Notes: generated from the letters alone by a model not told the origin. Positions 50,493 through 59,737 are shown, numbered from the stretch's first letter. The stretch: 64,000 bases of DNA from Phenylobacterium sp. (GCF_004299445.1 NZ_SCTC01000050.1:1-64000), one strand, 5' to 3'. Program-made: numbers and translations.

Positions 50493-52078
50493 GCGTCGGG
50501 CAGGTCGAGCGAGAGGGCGCTGTAGCGCAGGTCATAGAGCATCGGGCGGCGCTGCGCGCGGCTGAGCTCCAGGATTTCGCCGGAGGTGAAGGCCGACACG
50601 AGCGCATCCTCGCTGGGCAGCACCCGGCCATGGCCGGTTTCGGTCACGAACGCCTGGACGTTGCCGCTGTCGGGGCCGGTGATCACCGCGGCGCCCGCCG
50701 CCACGGCCTCGTAGGCGACGAAGGAGAAGGTCTCGCGGCAGAGAGGCCAGACGAGGACGGCGTCGGGCTGCGCCGCGGTGAGCGCCTCGGCCATGCCGGA
50801 GGTGACCGCCTGGAAGGTCATCGGCAGCGTCGCGTCGCCGCGCGCGCCCAGATGCAGAAACTCGTAGCGCGGATCGTTCTCGAACTTCAGCGCGAGCGCC
50901 CGGAAGATCGGCCAGCCCTTGTGCGCGGTCGGCAAGCCCGCATAGGCCAGCCGGAACGGGCGGCTGCCGGCCACGGGCGCCGGCGCCTTGGGCGTCAGCC
51001 CGGCGTGCGGCACGACAACCGTCCCGGCCACGGGGAAGGTCGCCCTGGCGGTCCAGAGGTCCAGCGTCGTGTGCGAAGGCGCCGCGACGGTGAGGCGGAG
51101 GCGCTCGAACAGGCGGGCGTGCGCGTCGACGTGGCGCGCGCGCCAGGGGCCGTAGATACAGATGCCGCAGCCGGCGCTGTCGGCGGGCGGGGCCGAGCAG
51201 TCCTCGACGTCGTTGCGCAGCAGGTGAAAGCCCGCGCAGAGGCTGGCGAAGTCGTGCAGCCAGAACACGCCCGCCGAAAGCCCCGCGGCGGCGAGGATGT
51301 CGGCGGTCTGATCAGGTTCGTGACCCAGCAGGCTGTGGATCGCGAAGCTGCGCCCCGAGGCGTCTGCCGCGCACACCCGGGACAGCACGCGCGCGACCGT
51401 GGCGGCGTCGAACAGGCCCACGGCGCGGCCGTTCCAGACCACACCCAGCGGCTCGGCCTCTCCGGGCGCGCGCACCACCTGCCAGGGGCGTGCAGGATGC
51501 AGATGCAGATGATCGCGACCCCGCTCGGCCAGCCGTTCGGCCTCGCGGCGGACCGACGTCTGAAGGCCGCCCAGATGGACGGTGTAGTCGTCGTGGCTGA
51601 AGGTGATGTGCAGGCCGGCCAGGCCGCCATGCGACACCGCCAGCGCTGACGTCAGGATGTCATCTGCGGCCGCCGGCGGCGGCGGGCCATTCGGTAGGCG
51701 GTTCTCCATAGGCGTCAGCCGCTCGATCACCTCGTAGCGGAAGCCATACGGCGACTGCGGCGCACGAATCCTGGGACGGCCGTTGGTCAGGTAGTGGACG
51801 AACGGATTGACGCCGGAGTCGGCGACGTCGGGGTACGCTTCGAGGTAGGCGCGAACCGAGAATTCGGCCGTAGGATCGCGACCCTCCAGCCAGCCGAATC
51901 GCAGGAAGTGCTCCAGCGGATCCTGATCGCTGGCGGCCACGTCCGGGTTGGCCTTGAGGTAGAAGGCGCGGTCGAACGCCCGGGCGGCGATCCCCTGGTC
52001 GGGATGCAGCGGCTTGAGCCGGCTCGACAGCGCGTCGCGCAGGCGCGGCGGCAGGACCTGGACGAGCCGCCGCCTCAT
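50489..52078 (-). CDS. Module-glycosyltransferase fusion (short form)
   Basis: A 529-residue protein. Two ~37-residue modules occupy about 33-108 (FDRAFYLKANPDVAAS, then YLEAYPDVADSG). A GT-B-like glycosyltransferase follows, with LHITFSHDDYTVHLGGLQTS, FWLHDFASLCAGFHLLRN, a C-x9-C-x2-C cluster, and a C-terminal WPLCRETFSFVAYEAVAAG (E-x7-E type). It is a paralogue of the gene just upstream, with two modules fewer. ATGA overlaps on both sides bind it into the cassette. Confidence 0.82.
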   Translation of the reverse strand: MRRRLVQVLPPRLRDALSSRLKPLHPDQGIAARAFDRAFYLKANPDVAASDQDPLEHFLRFGWLEGRDPTAEFSVRAYLEAYPDVADSGVNPFVHYLTNGRPRIRAPQSPYGFRYEVIERLTPMENRLPNGPPPPAAADDILTSALAVSHGGLAGLHITFSHDDYTVHLGGLQTSVRREAERLAERGRDHLHLHPARPWQVVRAPGEAEPLGVVWNGRAVGLFDAATVARVLSRVCAADASGRSFAIHSLLGHEPDQTADILAAAGLSAGVFWLHDFASLCAGFHLLRNDVEDCSAPPADSAGCGICIYGPWRARHVDAHARLFERLRLTVAAPSHTTLDLWTARATFPVAGTVVVPHAGLTPKAPAPVAGSRPFRLAYAGLPTAHKGWPIFRALALKFENDPRYEFLHLGARGDATLPMTFQAVTSGMAEALTAAQPDAVLVWPLCRETFSFVAYEAVAAGAAVITGPDSGNVQAFVTETGHGRVLPSEDALVSAFTSGEILELSRAQRRPMLYDLRYSALSLDLPDA

Positions 52079-54030
52079 GGCGTCACCAGATCGGCGCTGA
52101 GCCCGCTGTAGACCTGATCGAACACTCTGGCCTTCCGCTTGCGGCGGCTCAGCGCCACGATCTCGCCGCCCTGGAAGGCCTGCAGCAGCGTGGCCTCGTC
52201 GGCCAGCACGCGGCCGATCGCTGGGTCGGAGGCGAACGCCGCCACATTGCCGCTGTCCGGACCTGTGATCACCGCCGCGCCGCCGGCCGCGGCCTCGTAG
52301 GCGGTGAACGAGAATGTTTCGCGGCAGAGAGGCCAGAGCAGCGCCACGTCGACCTCGAGCGCCTCGATGGCTTCCTGCATGGCCCGGGGCCGGTCGCCGG
52401 TCGCGACCACCGCGTGGAAGGCCGCCGGCGCCGAAGGGTCGGGCTGGCCGCCGAGGTGCAGAAACGCGTAGCGGGGGTCCTCCGCCAGGCGGATCGCCAG
52501 GTCGCGGAACACCGGCCAGCCCTTCAGCACGGTCGGCATGCCGAGATAGGCCACCCGCAACGGCCGGTCGGCGGCCGTTTGGGGCGCCGGCCCGCGCGGC
52601 TTGAGCGTCGCGTGCGGCAAGGCCACGGCGCCGCGCGCGGGGAGGTCCGTGTGGGCGCGCCAGAAGTCCAGCGTGACCTGCGAGGGGGCGACCACCGTCA
52701 GCGCCAAGCGGTCGAACAGGCGGCGGTGGCCGGCTTCCTGCCGCGCCCGGAACGGCCCGTAGGCGCACACGCCGCACGCGGCGCTGTCGCGCGGCGGCGC
52801 GGCGCAGTCCTCGACGTCGTTGCGCAGCAGATGGAACCCCGCGCAGACGCTGGCGAAGTCGTGCAGCCAGAAGAAGCCTGCCGACAGTCCGGCCGCGGCC
52901 AGGATGTCGGCGGTGGCGTCGGGATCGTGTCCCAGCAGGCTATGGATCGCGAAGCTGCGCCGCGCGCCGACAGAACCGGGCGTCAGCGCCGCCTGCACCG
53001 CCGCGGCGCCGTGGGGCCCCAGGCGGTGGCCGTTCAGCACCACGCCCAGCGGTCCCGGCTCGTCGGCCAGGCGGACCATGGGCGAGAACGCCGCCGGGAA
53101 CAGATGCAGGTGGTCGACCCCACGAGCCATGAAGCGCTCGCTCTCGCGCCGCACGCACATCTGCAGGCCGCCGGAATGGGCGGTGTAGTCGTCGTGGCTG
53201 AACGTGATGTGCAGATCGCCGAGGTCGGCCAGCGGCGCGAGCCGTTCGGGCGGGTCCAGCCGCACGCGCTGCGCGGCGGCCAGGGCGTCGGCCAGGCGGT
53301 CCTCGACCGGCTTCAGGCGCGCAATCACGTCGTAGCGAAAGCCCAGCTGGCTCTTCGCCGCCCGGCCCTCGGCGCGGCCGGCCAACAGGTAGTGGGCGAA
53401 CGGATGGACGCCGGTGGCTGCCACGTCGGGATTGTCGGCCAGGTAGTCGCGCACCGAGAACCGCGCGTTGGGGTCGCGGCCCTCGATCCAGCCGGCGGCC
53501 AGGAAATGGTCCAGCGGGTCCATGCCCGACTGCGCCACGTCGGGATTGACCGCCAGATAGTAGTGAGCGTCGAACTCGGCGGCGATGGCGGCGCGGTGCT
53601 CGTCGGTGAGCAGAAGGGCGCCGCCCGCGGCCCGGCTCCGGCGAGGAGGCGCGAGGCCCGGCGCGCCGTCGAACGCGGGGTATCCCCATTCGTGCGCGCC
53701 CCACCCGACTTGACCGTAGTAGGCGCTCATCAGGCGCGACGGACGCACGTCACGTCCCTCGCGATGGCCGCGTCGCAGATAGTGGGAGAACGGCTCGATT
53801 CCGGCGGCGGCGACGTCGGGGTTTTCTTCCAGGTAGCGGGCCGTGGAGAACCAGGTCGCCGGATCGCGGGCCTCGAGCCATCCGGCCACGCGATAGTGCC
53901 AAAGCGCGTCCATCTCGGCCGGAAGATCGGTGTAGACGGCCCGATAGAAGTCGGGATCGAACGCGGTCGAGATCGCCCGAAGGTCAGCCTCGGCCAGGAT
54001 TCGATCTTCGACGGGGGCCGGCGCGGCCAT
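52075..54030 (-). CDS. Module-glycosyltransferase fusion (long form)
   Basis: A 651-residue protein. Two pairs of ~37-residue modules are separated by a ~65-residue linker: about 24-98 (FDPDFYRAVYTDLPAEM, then YLEENPDVAAAG) and 163-240 (FDAHYYLAVNPDVAQSG, then YLADNPDVAATG). The glycosyltransferase part has LHITFSHDDYTAHSGGLQM, FWLHDFASVCAGFHLLRN, a C-x9-C-x2-C cluster and WPLCRETFSFTAYEAAAGG. GGAG precedes the ATG at 54030. It is the first gene of the cassette and divergent from a sulfotransferase. Confidence 0.82.
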   Translation of the reverse strand: MAAPAPVEDRILAEADLRAISTAFDPDFYRAVYTDLPAEMDALWHYRVAGWLEARDPATWFSTARYLEENPDVAAAGIEPFSHYLRRGHREGRDVRPSRLMSAYYGQVGWGAHEWGYPAFDGAPGLAPPRRSRAAGGALLLTDEHRAAIAAEFDAHYYLAVNPDVAQSGMDPLDHFLAAGWIEGRDPNARFSVRDYLADNPDVAATGVHPFAHYLLAGRAEGRAAKSQLGFRYDVIARLKPVEDRLADALAAAQRVRLDPPERLAPLADLGDLHITFSHDDYTAHSGGLQMCVRRESERFMARGVDHLHLFPAAFSPMVRLADEPGPLGVVLNGHRLGPHGAAAVQAALTPGSVGARRSFAIHSLLGHDPDATADILAAAGLSAGFFWLHDFASVCAGFHLLRNDVEDCAAPPRDSAACGVCAYGPFRARQEAGHRRLFDRLALTVVAPSQVTLDFWRAHTDLPARGAVALPHATLKPRGPAPQTAADRPLRVAYLGMPTVLKGWPVFRDLAIRLAEDPRYAFLHLGGQPDPSAPAAFHAVVATGDRPRAMQEAIEALEVDVALLWPLCRETFSFTAYEAAAGGAAVITGPDSGNVAAFASDPAIGRVLADEATLLQAFQGGEIVALSRRKRKARVFDQVYSGLSADLVTP

Positions 54031-54145
54031 GGAACTCCGGGGTCCTGAGGGGGTGCGCGGGCTGGTGTGCAACAGTTGCCCCAGGCGTTCAACCTCGCCG
54101 ATAGCCTTGCGGCGCAGCGCGGCGGCCCGTACCACCGGGGCAGGA

Positions 54146-55279
54146 ATGAGCAAAGCCCCCGCCCCCAAGCCCGCTCGGCGCGCCCCCGCGTCACAGACCC
54201 AGCGCATCGCCTATCTCGTGCTGGGGATGCATCGGTCCGGCACCTCGGCCGTGACCCAGCTGCTGGCGCTGGCCGGCGCCAGCCTGCCCGCCAACGTGAT
54301 GCCGGGCGACGAACACAACGCGAAGGGCTACTTCGAACCCTGGAAGATCGCGATCTTCGACGACGAGCGGCTGCGCGCCGCCGGCTCGGCCTGGGACGAC
54401 CCGTTCGCCTTTCCGTTTCGCCCCCTGCCGCCGGACGAGGAGCGCGGGTGGATTGACCGGGCGCTCGCCATGTTCGACGAGGAGTTCGGCCGGGCGACCT
54501 GGCCCCTGATGAAGGACCCGCGCGCCACGGTGCTGCTGCCGTTCTGGCGGGCGGTGCTGGCCGAGCGGGGCGTGACGATGCGTTGCGTGATCCCGGTGCG
54601 CCACCCGCTGGCGGTGGCCGGCTCACTGGCCCGCCGCGACGGCTTTCCTCCTGAGAAGTCGGTGCTGGTCTGGAGCGCCTACATGCTGGCCGCCGAGGCC
54701 TACACTCGAGACCTGCCGCGGGCCTTCGTAGGCTACGACGCGCTGCTCTCGGACTGGCGGGGCGAGGTCGCCCGCATCGAGGCGGCGCACGGCGCGCCGC
54801 TTCCAGGCCTGACGCCGGCGAAGGCCAGGGAGATCGATGGCTTCCTCACGGCCGACCTGCGCCACAACGCCGGCGAGGACGGGCTGTCGAAGCTGGGCTG
54901 GGCAGGCGAGATCGCAGGGTCGGTCTACGACTGGTTCGCGACCAGGGCGGCCGGCAAATCGCCCAGCGACAAGGCGCTACAGATCGCCGCCGACAAGCTG
55001 GCCGCGCGTCAGGCCGAGATCGGGATGCTGGTGTCGCCGGCCGCCCGCGACCTGGCCGCCGCGCGCGCCGAGCTGGCCCGCACCCGCGACGAGCTGACCG
55101 CATCTGAGACCTTCCGCGCCGAGCTGCAGGCCGAGATGGCCAAGCAGCGCCGCTATCTCGAAGACGGCTGGCGCGCCGACCTCGCCCGCCTGGCCAAGGC
55201 CCAGGAGGAACTCACCTGGAACCAGGCGGTGCTGGAACAGGTCGAGATCGCCGTGAACGAGGCGCTGACGGGGGGATAG
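54146..55279 (+). CDS. Sulfotransferase-family protein with C-terminal coiled coil
   Basis: A 377-residue protein. The 5'-PSB loop GMHRSGTSAVTQLL (27-40) is typical of sulfotransferases; a MKDPRATVLLPFW and RCVIPVRHPLAVAGSL block supplies the 3'-phosphate motif. Residues from about 280 on are a charged helix, probably a coiled coil (AARAELARTRDELTASE). The start at 54146 has GGGGCAGG before it. Divergent from the module-glycosyltransferase cassette; it probably sulfates the same glycan. Confidence 0.82.
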   Translation: MSKAPAPKPARRAPASQTQRIAYLVLGMHRSGTSAVTQLLALAGASLPANVMPGDEHNAKGYFEPWKIAIFDDERLRAAGSAWDDPFAFPFRPLPPDEERGWIDRALAMFDEEFGRATWPLMKDPRATVLLPFWRAVLAERGVTMRCVIPVRHPLAVAGSLARRDGFPPEKSVLVWSAYMLAAEAYTRDLPRAFVGYDALLSDWRGEVARIEAAHGAPLPGLTPAKAREIDGFLTADLRHNAGEDGLSKLGWAGEIAGSVYDWFATRAAGKSPSDKALQIAADKLAARQAEIGMLVSPAARDLAAARAELARTRDELTASETFRAELQAEMAKQRRYLEDGWRADLARLAKAQEELTWNQAVLEQVEIAVNEALTGG

Positions 55280-55298
55280 TCCCGAACGCCGTGGCGCG

Positions 55299-56651
55299 TC
55301 AGGTCGACCGGCGCAGCCTCGGGTCCAGGGCGAGGTAGAGGGCGCCGGTGATGGCGGCGACGTCCAGGACGTAGAGGTAGCGATAGTCGCAGGCCAGCGA
55401 GATGACAAAGAAGCTCGCCGTGAACGCCAGCGCGCCAGCCAGCAGGCCCGCGATCATGAGATCGGCCGGGTCGCGACGGATCAGCAGGACGACGCCGACC
55501 ACCAGGGCCAGCCCGGCGAAAGCCACGTGGCTCATGGCCGGGGTGTCCAGGAACCAGGTGACGTAGTTGTAGAGCCGGCCGTCGTCGCGGTCGCGGCGGG
55601 GCGGCATCTTCAGGTCGGCCAGCGCGGCGGCCGGCCCCTCGACGCCCAGGTGCACGGGCAGGCAGCGGTCGATGTCGGGCGTGGCGAACACCCAGCGGAA
55701 GACGTCCGCCCGGAGGCGCAGATAGAGGCCGGGGTCATCGGTGACGAGGCGCAGCCACTCGGCCCGGATGTCGCCGCGCTCGGCCTGCTTGATCACGGGC
55801 CCCAGCACGGAGTCGCCGACGATCGGGTCGGCGCGGACGGGGGTGTAGATCGACGGCGCCTGCTGGCGGATCACGTCGTCCAGGTCGGGACGGACGCGGT
55901 CCAGCTCCGGCATCTGACGGCCGGGATCGAGGGCGGCGGCGCCCACCAGGTCGTAAGTCTGCAGGATGCGCAGGCCGCGGCCGCCGGCGCTGTCGGGCGG
56001 GCCGACGCCCGTGGGCTGGGCCACGATCGAGAGCACGAAGGTCAGCGCGGCGACGCCGCCCAGCCAGCCTGCGCCAAGGCCCAGCGCCCGGACGCGCCCG
56101 GCGGGCCAGGCGACCACGGCGATGGAGAGGCCGGCGAAGACCGCCAGGATCAGACCGTTCTGCCGGAACAGTCCGGCGGCGGCGAACAGCAGCGCCGACA
56201 GCGCCAGCGCGAGCCAGGGCCGCTCGAGGCGGGTGCGGGCGGCCACCGCGAGGGTGACGAAGCCGGCTATGGTCGCGGTGGCGAACAGGACGTCCTTCCA
56301 GACGATGGCCGGATAGATCATGGCCTGGGGCAGCGCGATGGCGCAGAGCGCCGCGACGGGGCCGAGCCAGGAGACCTGAGGCCGCAGCCGCGCCAGCCCC
56401 ATCCAGGCCCCGAACAGCAGCACGCCGTTCAGCACCACGATGGCGGCGGCCCCGGGCGTGATCCGGTCGCCGAGACCCAGCAGCCAGCCGTAGATCGCCG
56501 GGTTCCAGGTCTCGCGGACGCCGAACCGCCCCTCGTGCAGGCCCAGCACCGAGTCGACCGAGAGGTGACCCGGCAGGTTCAGCCGCAGCATCAGGCCGAG
56601 CCCGGCCGCCAGGATCAGCACATAGACGAGTCGCGCGGCGTTCAGGCTCAC
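55299..56651 (-). CDS. Polytopic membrane protein, GT-C-like glycosyltransferase candidate
   Basis: A 450-residue protein with about ten membrane helices. After helix 1 a short loop contains LPGHLSVDSVLGLHEGRFG, with an acidic residue at the place where GT-C enzymes bind the polyprenyl-phosphate sugar. A large periplasmic loop lies at about 215-335. I assign no named family. Gene order with a GtrB-like transferase and a small 4-TM protein suggests it is the third, sugar-transferring part of a periplasmic modification system. It overlaps the small gene by four bases. Confidence 0.65.
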   Translation of the reverse strand: MSLNAARLVYVLILAAGLGLMLRLNLPGHLSVDSVLGLHEGRFGVRETWNPAIYGWLLGLGDRITPGAAAIVVLNGVLLFGAWMGLARLRPQVSWLGPVAALCAIALPQAMIYPAIVWKDVLFATATIAGFVTLAVAARTRLERPWLALALSALLFAAAGLFRQNGLILAVFAGLSIAVVAWPAGRVRALGLGAGWLGGVAALTFVLSIVAQPTGVGPPDSAGGRGLRILQTYDLVGAAALDPGRQMPELDRVRPDLDDVIRQQAPSIYTPVRADPIVGDSVLGPVIKQAERGDIRAEWLRLVTDDPGLYLRLRADVFRWVFATPDIDRCLPVHLGVEGPAAALADLKMPPRRDRDDGRLYNYVTWFLDTPAMSHVAFAGLALVVGVVLLIRRDPADLMIAGLLAGALAFTASFFVISLACDYRYLYVLDVAAITGALYLALDPRLRRST

Positions 56652-57016
56652 GACCAGGACCGCCCGATCACCGCCAGGCCCGCCACGATCAGGGCGACGC
56701 CGGCCCAGTAGCTGGGCGACACCGTCTCACGCAGCAGCACGAAGCTGCCCAGCGGGACCAGCACGAAGCTGAGCGCCATCAGCGGATAGACCCGGCCCAG
56801 GGGCGCATGCTTCAGCGCCGCCACCCAGAGCAGCGTCGCCGCCGCGTAGAGCGCGAGCGCGACGCTCAGCACCAGCAGGCCCTTGGGCGCGTCCAGCGGT
56901 CGGCGGAAGTCGACGCTGGCCGAGGCGATCTTGAAGAGCAGCTGGCCGGTCGAGATCACCGCCACGCACGTGAGCGGCGCCAGCAGTCCCCACCAGAGTC
57001 CGGGCTGGGCGTTCAC
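56648..57016 (-). CDS. Small four-helix EamA/SMR-type membrane protein (ArnE/F-like)
   Basis: A 122-residue membrane protein with four helices (about 10-28, 45-65, 73-92 and 98-116). The middle sequence ALKHAPLGRVYPLMALSFVL fits the EamA/small multidrug resistance fold, as in ArnE/ArnF, which flip undecaprenyl-phosphate-aminoarabinose. It sits between a membrane GT-C candidate and a methyltransferase with 4-nt overlaps, suggesting that it flips a polyprenyl-phosphate sugar. Confidence 0.75.
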   Translation of the reverse strand: MNAQPGLWWGLLAPLTCVAVISTGQLLFKIASASVDFRRPLDAPKGLLVLSVALALYAAATLLWVAALKHAPLGRVYPLMALSFVLVPLGSFVLLRETVSPSYWAGVALIVAGLAVIGRSWS

Positions 57017-57666
57017 GGCCGCTTCGCCCGCCAGGCGCTGAGCGCGAACAGCGGGATGCCCGCCGGCTGCAGACTGCGCGCCTCGCGCCGGAAGCAGGCC
57101 TGCGCCTGGCGCTCGATGTCGTAGATGGTCTGCACGTGATAGTGCCCGTCGAAGCCCGCGAGCCGGCGGCCGAGACGGTAGAGCGCGTTCTCGGTGGGGC
57201 CCGAGAGGATGAACACGCCGTCGGGCCGCAGCGACCGGGCGATGGTCTCCAGGATCGGGCCGATCTCTTCGTTATGCTCGAGGCTGTCGAGGGCGAACAC
57301 GGCGGCGAACCGGCCTTCCCCCAGTTGGGCGCCGTCCTCGCGCCGCGCTTCGGGGATGTTCCTCTTCAGCGCGCCCACCAGCACCTCGTTCTGCTCGACG
57401 AAGTGGTAGTCGCCGCGGATCGGCTCCAGAACCTGACGCAGTTCCCCCGTAGCCGAGCCGAAATCCAGCACCGGGCCGGCGGGCGCGAAGCGGGCGTACA
57501 GGCGGGCCGCGGCGGTCAGCCGGCTCCAGGCGGTCCAGGCGGCCAGCGGGTTGCGGTGCACGTAGGAGGGCACGCAGCTCTCCTCCAGCGTCTCGAACTC
57601 CCGACGGACGTCGAACTGGGTGCGCAGCGCCGCGCGGCGGGATTTCACAGTGTTCGAGAAGAGCAT
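57013..57666 (-). CDS. Class I SAM-dependent methyltransferase
   Basis: A 217-residue methyltransferase (Methyltransf_11-like). It has PVLDFGSATGELRQVL as the SAM loop, FVEQNEVLVGALKRN, and FALDSLEHNEEIG, with a C-terminal part around SLQPAGIPLFAL. Start at ATG 57666. It overlaps the small membrane protein gene by four bases and lies 48 bases after the GtrB-like gene, so it probably acts on the lipid-linked sugar or on a polymer end. Confidence 0.82.
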   Translation of the reverse strand: MLFSNTVKSRRAALRTQFDVRREFETLEESCVPSYVHRNPLAAWTAWSRLTAAARLYARFAPAGPVLDFGSATGELRQVLEPIRGDYHFVEQNEVLVGALKRNIPEARREDGAQLGEGRFAAVFALDSLEHNEEIGPILETIARSLRPDGVFILSGPTENALYRLGRRLAGFDGHYHVQTIYDIERQAQACFRREARSLQPAGIPLFALSAWRAKRP

Positions 57667-57714
57667 TGCGTTGTGGATACACCCGCGCCCGCCCAAGTGG
57701 TCAAGCGCGCCGGG

Positions 57715-58782
57715 TCAGGCGTCGGCGCGGGACGCCATCTCCTGGATCGCCCGCAGATAGGGGTGGATCGGGCGATTGGGGACGTTCAGCACGTCGAAGT
57801 TCATGGCCTGCAGCAGGAACTGGGCGCCCAGGATCACCGGCAGCGCCGCCAGCATGACCACGCCGGCCGAGGCCGCCTGGCCCGGCACGCGGTTGGCCAG
57901 ATAGCTCAGCGCATAGCCGACGCCGAACAGCAGCGAGAACAGGCCGAAAACCAGCTCCAGGCTGGCGGCGTTGAAGTCGCGGACGAAGTACTGGCCGACC
58001 ACCCGCTGAGCGAAGTTGCGCATGTGCTTCAGCGCGAAGGGGCCGACGATCTGGCCGATGCGGATGTTCGAGACCTCGTCGGCATAGCGGGCCGGCATGG
58101 GCACGTCGCGCACCACGGCCCGCAGCGTGCCCAGGTGGTAGAGGAGATCGGTCTCGAAGAAGAACCGGCGCGAGACCCGCTTCTCCATCACCAGCCGCCC
58201 GACCGTAGCCTCCATGGCGGTGTAGCCGTTGGTGGGGTCGAAGATGTTCCAGTAGCCGGTCGACAGCTTGGCCGCGAAGCTGAGCATCGCGTTCCCGAGC
58301 ACCCGCACGGTCGGCATGGTGGTCAGGTGGCTGATCGAGGTGAAGCGGTTGCCCTTGGCGTAGTCGGCCTCGCCCAACAGGATCGGCGCCACCAGATGGG
58401 CGGCATGGCTCAGGTCCATCTGATCGTCGCCATCGACCTTGACCATCACGCGGGCGCCGCGCTTCACGGCCTCGGCGTAGCCGGCCATCGTGGCGCCGCC
58501 GACGCCCTGGTTCCTGGCCAGCCGGACGACCACGACCCGGGGGTCCTTGTTCTCGGCCTCGATGAAGTCGCCCGAGCCCTCGGGACAGGCGTCGTCGACG
58601 CAGACGATCCCCTCGAACCACGCCGGCGTCTTGGCGATCACCCGCAGGATGTGCGCCTTGACCTTGTAGCAGGGCACGACCAGCCAGACGCCGGCGCCTT
58701 CCAGCGACGGCATCGGGAGCGCCGGGGCGGCGCGATCGACGACGGGCGGGGGCGCGTTGCGGGACACGCGTCCGGCTAACAC
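57715..58782 (-). CDS. GT2 polyprenyl-phosphate glycosyltransferase (GtrB/DPM1-like)
   Basis: A 355-residue GT-A transferase with a C-terminal pair of membrane helices (about 275-330). It has VVPCYKVKAHI, DDACPEGSGDF, the metal-binding DGDDQMD (117-123), and FDPTNGYTAME with RDVPMPARYADEVSNI, which are typical of GtrB/ArnC/DPM1 enzymes that load a sugar on a polyprenyl phosphate. It starts at GTG 58782; an internal ATG 23 codons later is possible. First gene of a four-gene operon. Confidence 0.85.
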   Translation of the reverse strand: MLAGRVSRNAPPPVVDRAAPALPMPSLEGAGVWLVVPCYKVKAHILRVIAKTPAWFEGIVCVDDACPEGSGDFIEAENKDPRVVVVRLARNQGVGGATMAGYAEAVKRGARVMVKVDGDDQMDLSHAAHLVAPILLGEADYAKGNRFTSISHLTTMPTVRVLGNAMLSFAAKLSTGYWNIFDPTNGYTAMEATVGRLVMEKRVSRRFFFETDLLYHLGTLRAVVRDVPMPARYADEVSNIRIGQIVGPFALKHMRNFAQRVVGQYFVRDFNAASLELVFGLFSLLFGVGYALSYLANRVPGQAASAGVVMLAALPVILGAQFLLQAMNFDVLNVPNRPIHPYLRAIQEMASRADA

Positions 58783-58903
58783 GGAAGCCTGCGCCGTGGC
58801 AAAGCGCCGCCCTGCACGCCGTCTCCATGAAATGCCATCGGGCGCCGTCCTTGCGCCAGGGTACCCCGGCTGTTACCTCGCACGCCTTCTGTCGGGAGAG
58901 GCC

Positions 58904-59737
58904 ATGGACTCCGCCACCCACATGCTGCGGACCGGTCGGCGCGGCGCGCTGTTCCAGTTGCAGATGGCGCTGAGGGACCTGCAGAACTCGTTCGCGAGGA
59001 TCGGACTGGCGTGGTCGCTGGCCACCCACGACGTGGGTTCGCGCTATCGGGGTTCGGTGCTGGGCCCGTTCTGGATCACCCTTTCGATGGGGCTGATGGT
59101 GCTGGGGATCGGTTTCCTCTACGCCAGCCTCTTCAACCTGGCCCTGGACCAGTTCCTGCCCTACGTGGCGCTCGGCATCGTGTTCTTCGGCGTGATGACC
59201 GGCATCATCAACGAGGGTTGCGACACCTTCGTGCACGCCGCCAGCATGCTGTCCCAGACGTCGCTGCCGATGTTCACCTTCGTGTGGCGGGTGGTGTTCC
59301 GGAACCTGATCAACCTGGCGCACCACCTGGTGATCGTGGTGGGCATGCTGGCCTTCTACGGCCAGTGGAAGGTGGCGAACGTGCCGCTGGCGCTGCTGGG
59401 CATCTTCCTGATGCTGCTGAACGCCAGCTGGGCGTCGCTGCTGGCGGGGATCGCCTCGGCCCGCTTCCGCGACATCCCGCAGATCGTGATCTCGGTCATG
59501 CAGTTCGCGATCTTCATGACCCCGGTGTTCTGGCTGCCCGACCGCTTCGGAAAGCACCAGGTGTTCCTCGACTTCAACCCGTTCTACCACCTGCTCCAGT
59601 CGGTCCGGGCGCCCTTGCTTGGCCAGACCGTGTCGGGTCACTCGTACGTGGTGCTGGTGACGATGGCGGTGGTCGGCTGGCTGGTCACCTTCCTCGTCTT
59701 CGCCCGCACCCGCCGCCGGATCGTCCACTACCTATGA
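58904..59737 (+). CDS. wzm: ABC-2 polysaccharide export permease (Wzm)
   Basis: A 277-residue membrane protein of the ABC-2/Wzm type with six helices. It has the N-terminal VGSRYRGSVLGPFW motif and FMTPVFWLPDRFGKHQVFLDFNPFYH near the C-terminus, in the order usual for O-polysaccharide exporters. GGGAGAGG precedes the ATG. It overlaps the ATPase gene by four bases (ATGA). It is divergent from the GtrB-like operon. Confidence 0.92.
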   Translation: MDSATHMLRTGRRGALFQLQMALRDLQNSFARIGLAWSLATHDVGSRYRGSVLGPFWITLSMGLMVLGIGFLYASLFNLALDQFLPYVALGIVFFGVMTGIINEGCDTFVHAASMLSQTSLPMFTFVWRVVFRNLINLAHHLVIVVGMLAFYGQWKVANVPLALLGIFLMLLNASWASLLAGIASARFRDIPQIVISVMQFAIFMTPVFWLPDRFGKHQVFLDFNPFYHLLQSVRAPLLGQTVSGHSYVVLVTMAVVGWLVTFLVFARTRRRIVHYL

